Positions 1-7,324 of a stretch of 45,220 bases of DNA are shown piece by piece. Each line of letters starts with the position of its first letter. Within the stretch, counting starts at the first letter, position 1. Location of the stretch: NCBI GenBank assembly GCA_017434455.1, contig JAFRFG010000034.1:1-45220 (forward strand), written 5' to 3'. The position numbers and the translations under genes are program-made. Under the pieces are notes generated by a model that saw nothing but the letters and a program-made list of their open reading frames with translations, was not told where the DNA came from and did not search any database. The DNA is from Thermoguttaceae bacterium. GTDB lineage: Bacteria > Planctomycetota > Planctomycetia > Pirellulales > Thermoguttaceae.

Positions 1-436
1 GCCCCACACGGGGCGCGTGGGTTGAAACGGTGCCGATCACCCCCCAGCGCCTTGTCTTGCGCGTCGCGCCCCACACGGGGCGCGTGGGTTGAAACGGTGC
101 CGATCACCCCCCCAGCGCGCTGTCTTGCGTCGCGCCCCACACGGGGCGCGTGGGTTGAAACCACGCGAAGCAATATATTATTGAATATGGTTTTATGGTC
201 GCGCCCCACACGGGGCGCGTGGGTTGAAACATATGCACGTGAGCACGAAAACGAAGGCGGAAAAACGTCGCGCCCCACACGGGGCGCGTGGGTTGAAACA
301 CAATCCCAGAAGTTACAAGTGTTAGCAATGCCATGTCGCGCCCCACACGGGGCGCGTGGGTTGAAACCCTTGAAAACACTACTTGGTATTGTAGGGGTTG
401 AAGTCGCGCCCCACATGGGGCGCGCGTGACCGTAAC
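1..436 (+). CRISPR. Type I-C-like CRISPR array, trailer end (leader off left edge)
   Basis: Seven copies of a 33-base repeat are seen at 1-28 (first five bases cut by the window edge), 63-95, 129-161, 198-230, 267-299, 335-367 and 403-435. The repeat begins GTCGCGCCCC and ends GTGGGTTGAAAC; an 8-bp stem CGCGCCCC/GGGGCGCG closes on ACAC. This closely resembles known type I-C repeats. The first six copies are identical where visible. The seventh matches only over about 22 bases, with one change, and then decays, which marks the trailer end. Leader and cas genes should therefore lie to the left, outside the window. The six spacers are 34, 33, 36, 36, 35 and 35 bases long. Spacers 1 and 2 are near-duplicates of each other. 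Spacers 3, 5 and 6 are 31-40% GC, well below the surrounding DNA. Confidence 0.97.
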
Positions 437-451
437 CCCAATGCTTCTCCC

Positions 452-1033
452 TCAAAAGAAAAACCGGCAGACTTCTTGTTTTTGGCCGTTGTACTCGACC
501 TCGATCCGGTCGCGGCGGCGGTAATCGCCGCAGAGCAGGCCCCGGCGGCTTGGCGTGTTCGAGGCCAGACAGCAGATGGGGATCTCTCCTTCGATGCCGA
601 GCTGCCGGGCGGTCTGAAGAGCCAGGGGGAGAATCCGCTTGAAGTACCCCCGGCCGCGGTACGAAAGTCGGACAAAACAGCCGATCTGCCCGCCGTAGGT
701 CCGCAGAAAGTCGTTCAGCTCCAGGCGGATATTGACCGCCCCGATCACTTGATTTCCCTCTGCCGCCCAGAAAGTGGCCGAGGGGACGTGCCCTTCGGGA
801 AGATCTTCTCCTTTTTCATGCCGGCGATAATCGTCAAAGATCGTCTCTTTCCATTGATGAAAAAGCGCCGGGTCGTGGAGGATATAGGAATCGTGAATCT
901 GTCCCCATGTCTCTTGGCACGCTTGGTAATAAGAAAGAAGATATTCGGGGGCGGGACGGATCAGCCGCGGCCCCCGGGGAGAGTCTTGGTTTAGGGACGA
1001 GTTTTCGTTCGTCGATAACTCTTCGCTTGTCAT
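452..1033 (-). CDS. GNAT-family N-acetyltransferase
   Basis: A 193-residue predicted acetyl-CoA-dependent acyltransferase; the substrate is unknown. The core reads GGQIGCFVRLSYRGRGYFKR, the acetyl-CoA-binding strand-loop-helix of GNAT enzymes, followed by a helix (ILPLALQTARQLGI) and the segment CLASNTPSRR. That arrangement is typical of COG3981-like predicted acetyltransferases. The open frame extends upstream to 1168, but that part overlaps the esterase gene in another frame, so I chose the ATG at 1033, which gives a 10-base gap to the esterase stop. No strong Shine-Dalgarno sequence is visible, consistent with translation coupled to the upstream gene. It is the last gene of the minus-strand run and its stop lies about 16 bases from the CRISPR array. 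The C-terminal 30 residues (GDYRRRDRIEVEYNGQKQ) are arginine-rich but in frame; I found no frameshift. Confidence 0.82.
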   Translation of the reverse strand: MTSEELSTNENSSLNQDSPRGPRLIRPAPEYLLSYYQACQETWGQIHDSYILHDPALFHQWKETIFDDYRRHEKGEDLPEGHVPSATFWAAEGNQVIGAVNIRLELNDFLRTYGGQIGCFVRLSYRGRGYFKRILPLALQTARQLGIEGEIPICCLASNTPSRRGLLCGDYRRRDRIEVEYNGQKQEVCRFFF

Positions 1034-1043
1034 CGAAGCCGCT

Positions 1044-1946
1044 TTACCGCGCCGCCTTTCCGGTAAGCTGAAGAATCCACGACTCGGCCAGCGCGCGCCA
1101 CATCTCCCACGACGCCCCCGAGTAGTGATTGAAGCAGTGGTTCCCATCGGGGAGTTCCACCAGGACATAGGGAAGGTTGTACCGCTGCATCGCCTTGGCG
1201 AAGGCGCGGCTGTTTTCGATCGGGACGACGGTGTCGTCGATCGCCTGCGCCAGGAAGACCGGCGGGGTCTCGGGGGTGACCTGCTTTTCGCTGGAGTAAT
1301 AGTCGATCAGCGCTTGGGGCGCGTTCTTCCCGAGAAGATTATCTTGGGACCCCTGGTGGGTATACTCCGAGCCGAAGAGGATCACCGGATAGATCAGCAG
1401 CGAGAAATCGGGCCGGCAGCTGACACGCTCGATCGGGTCGGCGGCGTCGGCTTTCCCCGCGTCGAAGTGTGTGGTGGCGGTACTGGCCAGGTGCCCGCCG
1501 GCGGAGTAACCGATGATACCGATTTTATTCGGATCGATGCCGTATTTCTCGGCGTTGGCGCGGACATAGCGGATCGCCCGCTGCGTATCGGCCAGGGGGA
1601 CGGTATCGCGGCCGGCGGGGAGCCGGTACTGCAGAACGAAACCGGCGATTCCAAAGGTATTGAGCCATTTGGCGGTTTCAGACCCCTCCGGGCAGAAAGC
1701 GGACAGACCCGCGTATCCGCCGCCGGGGCAGACGACGACCGCGGGGATCGGATCTTGAGAGGTTCGCTCGGGAAGAATCGGATAGAGACAGACCTCAACG
1801 TCCTCGGTATTGCCGGCCTTATCGATCGGCGCGCCGTCGGGCCAAAGATTGATGCCGGCCGGTTTTTCTTGAGCCGCGGCAACGCAGGCCAGGAAGAGAA
1901 GCACCGTCGAGAGAACAAAAACAATGTTCTTAATCTGGTATTTCAT
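1044..1946 (-). CDS. Secreted alpha/beta-hydrolase, acetyl-esterase-like (copy 1)
   Basis: A 300-residue exported serine esterase of the alpha/beta-hydrolase fold, resembling acetyl-xylan/carbohydrate esterases annotated beside glycosidases. An N-terminal hydrophobic signal (residues 6-24) precedes the mature start. The oxyanion-hole loop CPGGGYAG lies at about 73-80, the nucleophile elbow GYSAGG has Ser148, and the likely acid and base are Asp238 (in AIDDTVVP) and His270 (in DGNHCF), so the triad is complete. It is a paralogue of the next gene upstream, sharing long identical stretches such as PIERVSCRPDF and VPIENSRAFA. Its position behind GH123-like glycosidases suggests removal of acetyl groups from glycans, but the substrate is inferred. 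The start at 1946 lacks a good Shine-Dalgarno and follows the upstream stop by 46 bases. Confidence 0.88.
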   Translation of the reverse strand: MKYQIKNIVFVLSTVLLFLACVAAAQEKPAGINLWPDGAPIDKAGNTEDVEVCLYPILPERTSQDPIPAVVVCPGGGYAGLSAFCPEGSETAKWLNTFGIAGFVLQYRLPAGRDTVPLADTQRAIRYVRANAEKYGIDPNKIGIIGYSAGGHLASTATTHFDAGKADAADPIERVSCRPDFSLLIYPVILFGSEYTHQGSQDNLLGKNAPQALIDYYSSEKQVTPETPPVFLAQAIDDTVVPIENSRAFAKAMQRYNLPYVLVELPDGNHCFNHYSGASWEMWRALAESWILQLTGKAAR

Positions 1947-1992
1947 CGTTATTGTTTGCTTATGCTTGAAGATTCAAAGGTCATTTTTTCGC

Positions 1993-2877
1993 TTACGGAA
2001 GCCGATGGATCCACGCCGGGGCGAGCGCCTGCCACATATCCCACGAGGGGCCATGGTAATCGTTGAGGCCATGATCGCCGTTGGGCAGCTCTACCAAGAC
2101 GTAGGGAAGATTGTACCGCTGCATCGCCCGGGCGAAGGCGCGGCTGTTCTCGATCGGAACGACGGAATCATCGACGGCGTGCGCCAGAAGAACCGGCGGG
2201 GTCTCGGGACCTACATGTTTCTCGTTCGAGAAATAATCAAGCTTTTCCCGCGTCTGATCCTTGCCGAGGAGGTTATTCTGCGTTCCCAGGTGGGTCGACT
2301 GATCGCCGAAGAGGATCACCGGATAGATCAAAATGGCGAAGTCCGGACGGCAGCTGACCCGCTCGATGGGGTCGGCGGCGTCGGCTTTCCCCGCGTCGAA
2401 ATGGGTGGCGGCGGTACTGGCCAGGTGGCCGCCGGCGGAGAAACCGATGATGCCGATCTTATTCGGATCGACGCCGTATTTCTCGGCGTTGGCGCGGACG
2501 AAGCGCATCGCCCGCTGCGCGTCGGCCAGGGGAACCGTTTCTCGGCCGGCGGGGAGCCGATATTCCAGGATAAAACCGGCGATGCCGTTGTCGTTGAGCC
2601 AGCGGGCAATGCCGTATCCCTCCGGCTGAATGCACAGACCACCGTACCCGCCCCCCGGGCAGATGACGACCGCGGGGACCGCCCCGGCCCCGTTTTCGGG
2701 GAGCATCGGATAGAGGTTCACCGCGGCATCCTCGGTATGGCCGTCGGCGTCGATCGGCGCACCGCCGGGCCAAAGGTTGATTCCCTCGGGGGTATCCCCG
2801 GCACCGGCAGTGCCGGCAATCGCCAACGCGGCCGCGGCCGAAATGACAAACAAAGCGTCTTGGAGAATTTTCTTCAT
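1993..2877 (-). CDS. Secreted alpha/beta-hydrolase, acetyl-esterase-like (copy 2)
   Basis: A 294-residue paralogue of the adjacent esterase and very probably a tandem duplicate. The signal peptide covers about residues 1-27 (hydrophobic Ala-rich core). The oxyanion loop CPGGGYGG, nucleophile Ser147 in GFSAGG, Asp237 in AVDDSVVP and His269 in NGDHGL form an intact triad. The copies differ most in the signal peptide, around residues 60-68 (ENGAGA versus RTSQDP) and around 200-220, so signal and loops have diverged while the catalytic core is kept. It lies 23 bases downstream of the GH123-like gene on the same strand and is probably co-transcribed with it. The role (glycan deacetylation, perhaps O-acetylated sugars) is inferred from family and context. 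Confidence 0.88.
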   Translation of the reverse strand: MKKILQDALFVISAAAALAIAGTAGAGDTPEGINLWPGGAPIDADGHTEDAAVNLYPMLPENGAGAVPAVVICPGGGYGGLCIQPEGYGIARWLNDNGIAGFILEYRLPAGRETVPLADAQRAMRFVRANAEKYGVDPNKIGIIGFSAGGHLASTAATHFDAGKADAADPIERVSCRPDFAILIYPVILFGDQSTHLGTQNNLLGKDQTREKLDYFSNEKHVGPETPPVLLAHAVDDSVVPIENSRAFARAMQRYNLPYVLVELPNGDHGLNDYHGPSWDMWQALAPAWIHRLP

Positions 2878-2900
2878 TGTTTAACTCGCTGGATGAATCG

Positions 2901-4919
2901 TTAGGGAAGTCTCACCGGGAAGACGCGGACGGTTTTGGTCGTCTTGCCGTCGAGCGTCGCGGTGAATTCGTTTTTAAAGGTATCTTTACCGCCGTTGTCG
3001 TCAAAGACCTGGGCGCTGTACTGGAAGGTGCCGTCCTCGGCCACGGGAATCTCGTTGCCGTCGACGGTTACCGCCGCGCCGGGGTCGGTCAGGCCGTAGT
3101 ACTCAATCACAAACGGGCCGACCGTCACCGCCTGGCCGTCGCCCGGGCAGGAACGGACGATCAGCTTGGGGCCGTTGACCATCGCCGAGATCTCGCGGGC
3201 CGTATCCTCACGCGCCTGACGGAAGACCTCCGGGTCGGGATTGACCTCGGTCATCGAGGGGAGCGCGCGGTGAGCCAGTTCCATCGAGCGTGTCTCGGGG
3301 TCGAGCCACCAAAGATCGGCGCCGCTGTTTTGGGCCGCTTCTTCGGTCAGGCGCTGCAGAAGATGGAAATACTCGTAATCCTCGATGCTTTCGCGCTCGA
3401 TTTCCCATCGGACCGAGTCAAGCGGGCCGGGATAGACGCAGTGCGAATCCCCCGGGGGGAGCTCCTCTGTCGGCGGGCCGAAGGGGTCCTCCGGCCAGAA
3501 GTTGTATCCCCAATGGAGGTATCCGTACAGATGCTCGGTGTAGTTGACCCAATGGATCGCCCGCACACGTATCCCGGGGATATCGATAAAGCGGTTCGGG
3601 TAATATTTCCCGAACGGATGGCAGCAGATATAGAACCACATCTCGTGGTCGTCGCACCGCAGCTGGTTGAACATATCCTTCCACCGCTCGAGGTGCGAGA
3701 TCTTGGGAACCCAGACCTCGATCGCGTCGCAGAAGTGGGTGCTTTCGATCGCGTCGATCCGCTTGATCCGAGGCGCGGACTGATGGACAAACTCCGAAAC
3801 CTCGCGCCAGGAGGCCATATCCTCACGGAACGGCTCATCGGCGATGTGGATCATCGACTTATCGATACGGCCGGTATCGATGAGCCACTTCTCCAAAGCG
3901 CCGAGGACCTCGGGAATCCAGACGGTTCCCGGAACGACGACGTCTTCTCCTTCGGCCTCGTCATAGATCTTGGTGTCGCGAAGAACCAGCTCGTGACTTT
4001 CGCGATCGACTCCGGCGCAGTGGAAGAACTCGATCCGTTCGCCGACCCCGCACTTTTCGGCCAGTTCGATGAACCTCTGCAGCCGCGAAAAATCAATCTC
4101 CCAATGACCGTCGCTCTTGCGCGCGGCGCGCACGAATGACCCCAGTGGTTGGTATTCCTCCTCATCGCTTTCGGACGCGGTACCCCCGAGTGAGCCGGGA
4201 GCCGCGTCGACCCAGACGATATTCTGCCGATGATCCGCCATATTCCTGAAGTACTTCTCCAGGATTTCCCAGAAGGCGTCGGAGGCGAACTTAACCCCAT
4301 GGAAACGGGTTAGATGGAGAACATCGAACCAGTTGGTGACCCAAAGGTGACGCTCCTCCGGCAGGGTGAAGGGGAAGACTTCCAGGGTCAGCGGCAGTGC
4401 CGTCTCGGCGGTGTCGTTCTTGACGGTGATCGTCCCGCTGTAGGAACCCGCGGCCGTTTCGGCCGGGACAAAGACGGTGACCCACACACCGAGCGCCTCG
4501 CCGGCCTTCAGCGAGACGGTGGTTTCCTCATAGAGGATATCGGGGAAGTCGCACGGAGCGGTCCGGACGACGGTGTCGTCATACTCCGTATTGCGGGTGA
4601 GCCGAACCGTTCCGATCGGCCGCAGACGAATCCGCTCGGCGGGAATCACCGCCGAACCCGGTCCGGTCAGGTCCGTGACGCTCAGCGTGACATCTTCCAG
4701 GTCGGCCGAGGAGAGAACCCCGAACTGCCCCGACTCGTACTCGTTCCGCGCGGCGGAAAGGGCGATCGGCGCGCTGTCGCCGGCCGGTGTGTCGCTGAAG
4801 ATCCGCGTATGGATATCGACCGGCCAAAGGGCAAGGGCTTCCTCGGCCCCGGCGCGTTGGGAGAGCGCCATCAGTCCCAAGAGCACCGAGAGAGCAAAAC
4901 GGAAAAAAGATCCCGTCAT
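2901..4919 (-). CDS. Secreted GH123-like (DUF4091) glycoside hydrolase, copy 1
   Basis: A 672-residue exported protein. The signal peptide is at residues 1-25 (FFRFALSVLLGLMALSQRAGA). An N-terminal beta-sandwich (about 30-190, with ALSAARNEYESGQFGVL) resembles the GH123/DUF4091 N-terminal domain. A TIM-barrel-like region follows (about 195-560) with IHIADEPF, where Asp361-Glu362 match the DE pair that GH123 beta-N-acetylgalactosaminidases use for substrate-assisted catalysis. The C-terminal beta domain (about 585-672) begins NGPKLIVRS. The start at 4919 is supported by AAGGAG about a dozen bases upstream. It is nearly identical in most segments to the next gene but carries an insertion around residues 250-265 (ASESDEEEYQPLG). 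A GalNAc substrate is a family-based guess; these proteins are often only annotated as DUF4091. Confidence 0.85.
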   Translation of the reverse strand: MTGSFFRFALSVLLGLMALSQRAGAEEALALWPVDIHTRIFSDTPAGDSAPIALSAARNEYESGQFGVLSSADLEDVTLSVTDLTGPGSAVIPAERIRLRPIGTVRLTRNTEYDDTVVRTAPCDFPDILYEETTVSLKAGEALGVWVTVFVPAETAAGSYSGTITVKNDTAETALPLTLEVFPFTLPEERHLWVTNWFDVLHLTRFHGVKFASDAFWEILEKYFRNMADHRQNIVWVDAAPGSLGGTASESDEEEYQPLGSFVRAARKSDGHWEIDFSRLQRFIELAEKCGVGERIEFFHCAGVDRESHELVLRDTKIYDEAEGEDVVVPGTVWIPEVLGALEKWLIDTGRIDKSMIHIADEPFREDMASWREVSEFVHQSAPRIKRIDAIESTHFCDAIEVWVPKISHLERWKDMFNQLRCDDHEMWFYICCHPFGKYYPNRFIDIPGIRVRAIHWVNYTEHLYGYLHWGYNFWPEDPFGPPTEELPPGDSHCVYPGPLDSVRWEIERESIEDYEYFHLLQRLTEEAAQNSGADLWWLDPETRSMELAHRALPSMTEVNPDPEVFRQAREDTAREISAMVNGPKLIVRSCPGDGQAVTVGPFVIEYYGLTDPGAAVTVDGNEIPVAEDGTFQYSAQVFDDNGGKDTFKNEFTATLDGKTTKTVRVFPVRLP

Positions 4920-4954
4920 ACGGTAAAACTCCTTCGAGGTTGGTTTTTCTTAGG

Positions 4955-5020
4955 AGGGGATGTCCTTTTGTATGGATCATCCCCATCCCAAATCAACTCA
5001 AGGGGAAAAACGTTTTTCCC
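4955..5020 (-). promoter_or_regulatory. Upstream region of GH123-like copy 1: palindrome, -35-like box and hairpin
   Basis: A perfect 18-base palindrome GGGAAAAACGTTTTTCCC lies at 5003-5020. Just downstream on the minus strand follow TTGATT (-35-like), then TACAAA (-10-like, spacer about 18), then a hairpin built from GGGGATG...CATCCCC. The same order (GGGAA/TTCCC inverted repeat, then TTGATTT, then GGGGATG) recurs upstream of the second GH123-like gene. The palindrome could be an operator or the 3' hairpin of the upstream gene. Confidence 0.45.
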
Positions 5021-5038
5021 GGACCGCGGACGGCGCGT

Positions 5039-7009
5039 CTACTTCTTCACCGGGAAGACGCGGACGGTTTTGGTCGTCTTGCCGTCGAGTGTCGCGGTGA
5101 ACTCTTTCCGGAAGGTATCTTCGCCGCCGTTGTCGTCAAAGACCTGGGAGCTGTACTGGAAAGTGCCGTCCTCAGCCACGGGGATCTCGACACCGTCGAC
5201 GGTCACCGTCGCGCCGGGGTCGGTCAGGCCATAGTACTCAATCACAAACGGACCGACTATCAGCGCCTGGCCGTCGCCCGGGCAGGAACGGACGATCAGC
5301 TTCGGACCGTTGACCATCGCCGAGATTTCGCGGGCCGTATCCTCACGAACCTGACGGAAGACCGCCGGGTCGGGATTGACCTCGGTGATCGAGGGGAGCG
5401 CGCGGTGCGCCAGCTCCATCGAGCGTGTTTCGGGGTCAAGCCACCAAAGATCGGCGCCGCTGTTTTGGGCCGCTTCTTCGGTCAGGCGCTGCAGAAGGAG
5501 GAAATACTCGTAATCCTCGATGCTTTCGCGCTCAATCTCCCAGCGGACCGAGTCGAGCGGACCGGGATAGACGCAGTGCGTATCCCCGGGGGGGAGCTTC
5601 TGCGTCGGCGGGCCGAAGGGATCCTCCGACCAGAAGTTGTATCCCCAATGGAGATAGCCGCACAGGTGCTCGGTGTAGTTGACCCAATGGATTGCCCGCA
5701 CGCGCGTCAACGGGATGTCAATAAAGCGGTTCGGGTAATACTTCCCGAACGGATGGCAGCAGATATAGAACCACATCTCGTGGTCGTCGCTCCGCAGCTG
5801 GTTGAACATATCCTTCCACCGCTCGTAGTGCGAGATCTTGGGAACCCAAACCTCGAGTCTATCGGAGAAGTGGGTGCTTTCGATCGCGTCGATTCGCTTG
5901 ATCCGCGGCGCGGCCTGATGGACAAACTCCGAAACCTCGCGCCAGGAGGCCATATCTTCGCGGAACGGCTCGTCGGCGATGTGGATCATCGACTTATCGA
6001 TACGGCCGGTATCGATAAGCCACTTCTCCAGCGCGCCGAGGACCTCGGGAACCCAGACGGTCCCCGGAACGTCGACCTCCTCTCCCTTGGCCTCATCGAA
6101 GATCCGAGCGGTCAGAAAAACCAACTCGTGCTTATTGCGATCGACCCAGGCGCAGTGGAAGAACTCCAGCCGCTCGCCGACGCCGCACTTTTCGGCCAGT
6201 TCGATGAACTTCTGCATCCGTGAGAAGTCAATATCCCACTTGCCGTCGCTTTTGCGCGTGACACGCACCAGTGAACCGGGGGCCTCATTGACCCAGACGA
6301 TGTTCTGCCGATGCTCCGCCATATTCCTGAAGTACTTCTCCAGGACTTCCCAATAGGCGTCGGAGGCGAATTCCGCGTTGTGGACGGCCGCCAGCTTGTG
6401 CATATCGAACCAGTTGGTGACCCAAAGGTGACGTTCCTCCGGCAGGGTGAAGGGGAAAACCTCCAGCGTCAGCGGCAGTGTCGCCTCGGCGGTGTCGTTT
6501 TTGACGGTGATCGTCCCGCTGTAGGAGCCCGCGGCCGTTTCGGCCGGGACAAAGACGGTGATCCAGATACCGAGCGCCTCGCCGGCCTTCAGCGAGACGG
6601 TGGTTTCCTCATAGAGGATATCGGGGAAGTCGCACGGAGCGGTCCGGACGACGGTGCTGTCGTATTGTGTATTGTGGATGAGCCGAACCGTCCCGATCGG
6701 CCGCAGACGGATCCGCTCGGCAGGAAGCACCGCCGAGTCGGGCCCGGCCAGATCCGAGACGCTCAGCGTGACTTTCTCCAGATCGGCCGAGGAGAGAACC
6801 CCGAACTGCCCCGACTCGTACTCGTTCCGCGCGGCGGAAAGGGCGATCGGCGCGCTTTCACCGGCCGGTGTGTCGCCGAAGATTCGCGTGTGAATATCGA
6901 CCGGCCAAAGGGAAACGGTTTCCTCGGCCCCGGCGTGGCAGGACAGTAAGGGGAACGACAGCAGCGCGAAAAGCGCCGAGAGGGCAAAACGGAAAAAAGG
7001 TCTCGTCAT
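5039..7009 (-). CDS. Secreted GH123-like (DUF4091) glycoside hydrolase, copy 2
   Basis: A 656-residue tandem paralogue of the preceding entry, with the same signal peptide, N-terminal beta-sandwich, barrel and C-terminal beta domain. The catalytic-type pair in IHIADEPF is Asp346-Glu347. The open frame reaches 7090, but the ATG at 7009 is the better start: it has AAGGAG at the same spacing as copy 1 and begins directly with the signal peptide MTRPFFRFALSALF. Barrel segments such as IDAIESTHF, MWFYICCHPFGKYYPNRF and SVRWEIERESIEDYEYF are identical or nearly so between copies. Differences cluster around the loop after VWVNEAPGSL and in the signal peptide. The 119-base gap to copy 1 contains a promoter-like region, so the copies may be separately controlled. 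Export and DE-dependent hydrolysis of a hexosaminide are inferred. Confidence 0.85.
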   Translation of the reverse strand: MTRPFFRFALSALFALLSFPLLSCHAGAEETVSLWPVDIHTRIFGDTPAGESAPIALSAARNEYESGQFGVLSSADLEKVTLSVSDLAGPDSAVLPAERIRLRPIGTVRLIHNTQYDSTVVRTAPCDFPDILYEETTVSLKAGEALGIWITVFVPAETAAGSYSGTITVKNDTAEATLPLTLEVFPFTLPEERHLWVTNWFDMHKLAAVHNAEFASDAYWEVLEKYFRNMAEHRQNIVWVNEAPGSLVRVTRKSDGKWDIDFSRMQKFIELAEKCGVGERLEFFHCAWVDRNKHELVFLTARIFDEAKGEEVDVPGTVWVPEVLGALEKWLIDTGRIDKSMIHIADEPFREDMASWREVSEFVHQAAPRIKRIDAIESTHFSDRLEVWVPKISHYERWKDMFNQLRSDDHEMWFYICCHPFGKYYPNRFIDIPLTRVRAIHWVNYTEHLCGYLHWGYNFWSEDPFGPPTQKLPPGDTHCVYPGPLDSVRWEIERESIEDYEYFLLLQRLTEEAAQNSGADLWWLDPETRSMELAHRALPSITEVNPDPAVFRQVREDTAREISAMVNGPKLIVRSCPGDGQALIVGPFVIEYYGLTDPGATVTVDGVEIPVAEDGTFQYSSQVFDDNGGEDTFRKEFTATLDGKTTKTVRVFPVKK

Positions 7010-7094
7010 ACGGTTAAAACTCCTTCTCCTATCGGAAGATCTCTTTAGAGGAATCCTCTTTTTAAGCGGGCATCCCCAATCGTAAATCAACCGG

Positions 7095-7114
7095 GGGGAA
7101 AAATCAATATTCCC
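7095..7114 (-). promoter_or_regulatory. Imperfect palindrome upstream of GH123-like copy 2
   Basis: GGGAA and TTCCC arms flank an AT-rich centre, next to TTGATTT on the minus strand. This is the counterpart of the perfect palindrome at 5003-5020 upstream of copy 1. Conservation after duplication suggests a regulatory site; the regulator is unknown. Confidence 0.35.
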
Positions 7115-7212
7115 GGCCGGCGCCTAAGGCCGGCGGGTGTTCAAACAGATTCTTTCGCCGCTTCACGCCGAGACAGCCCGCTTTTCGTCGCCAAAATATT
7201 TTCTCAAAATGA

Positions 7213-7242
7213 GGAGAATTTTCTCCGCCGCGTCCCTATAAT
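7213..7242 (+). promoter_or_regulatory. Candidate promoter with overlapping operator-like palindrome
   Basis: An inverted repeat GGAGAA-TT-TTCTCC (7213-7226) occupies the place of the -35 element, and TATAAT is at 7237-7242, 83 bases before the zinc-ribbon gene start. No good -35 hexamer is visible, which would fit a promoter needing an activator or blocked by a repressor at the palindrome. Confidence 0.45.
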
Positions 7243-7324
7243 GAGAGATAGGAGCTTCCCAAAAATCGGGGCTCCGCGAAAAATCATCTGTCCGAACAAA
7301 CAAGAACTTAAGGAGACCCCAAAA

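Larger units (their letters stand above)
7010..7324. other. Intergenic region between divergent genes (315 bases)
   Basis: No gene is seen here. Towards the minus-strand GH123-like gene it holds a Shine-Dalgarno (AAGGAG), a TTGATTT box near 7082-7088 and a GGGGAAAAA...ATTCCC inverted repeat at 7095-7114. Near 7115-7135 is a GCCGGC/GCCGGC hairpin without a T-run. Towards the plus-strand zinc-ribbon gene it holds a palindrome and a TATAAT box, listed separately, and AAGGAG at 7310-7315. Confidence 0.6.

Noticed and set aside
29..402. Self-targeting spacers
   Set aside because: I did not notice a match to any spacer elsewhere in the window; the rest of the genome cannot be judged.
22..429. Open frames running through the CRISPR array on both strands
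   Set aside because: The translations repeat RPTRGAWVET-like or QPTRPVWGAT-like blocks, as expected from translating the 33-base repeats; they are not genes.
500..570. Possible frameshift in the C-terminal part of the GNAT protein
   Set aside because: I read the alternative frames through this stretch; none gives a better GNAT-like C-terminus, and the given frame ends in a plausible strand (IEVEYNGQKQ).
2877..4139. Long plus-strand open frames over the GH123-like, MscS, LacZ and cytochrome genes
   Set aside because: All lie opposite or out of frame with well-supported genes and encode Arg/Gly/Val-rich sequence typical of shadow frames in GC-rich DNA.
1044..7009. A classical Bacteroides-type polysaccharide-utilisation locus
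   Set aside because: No SusC/SusD-like pair, hybrid sensor or transporter is present in the window.
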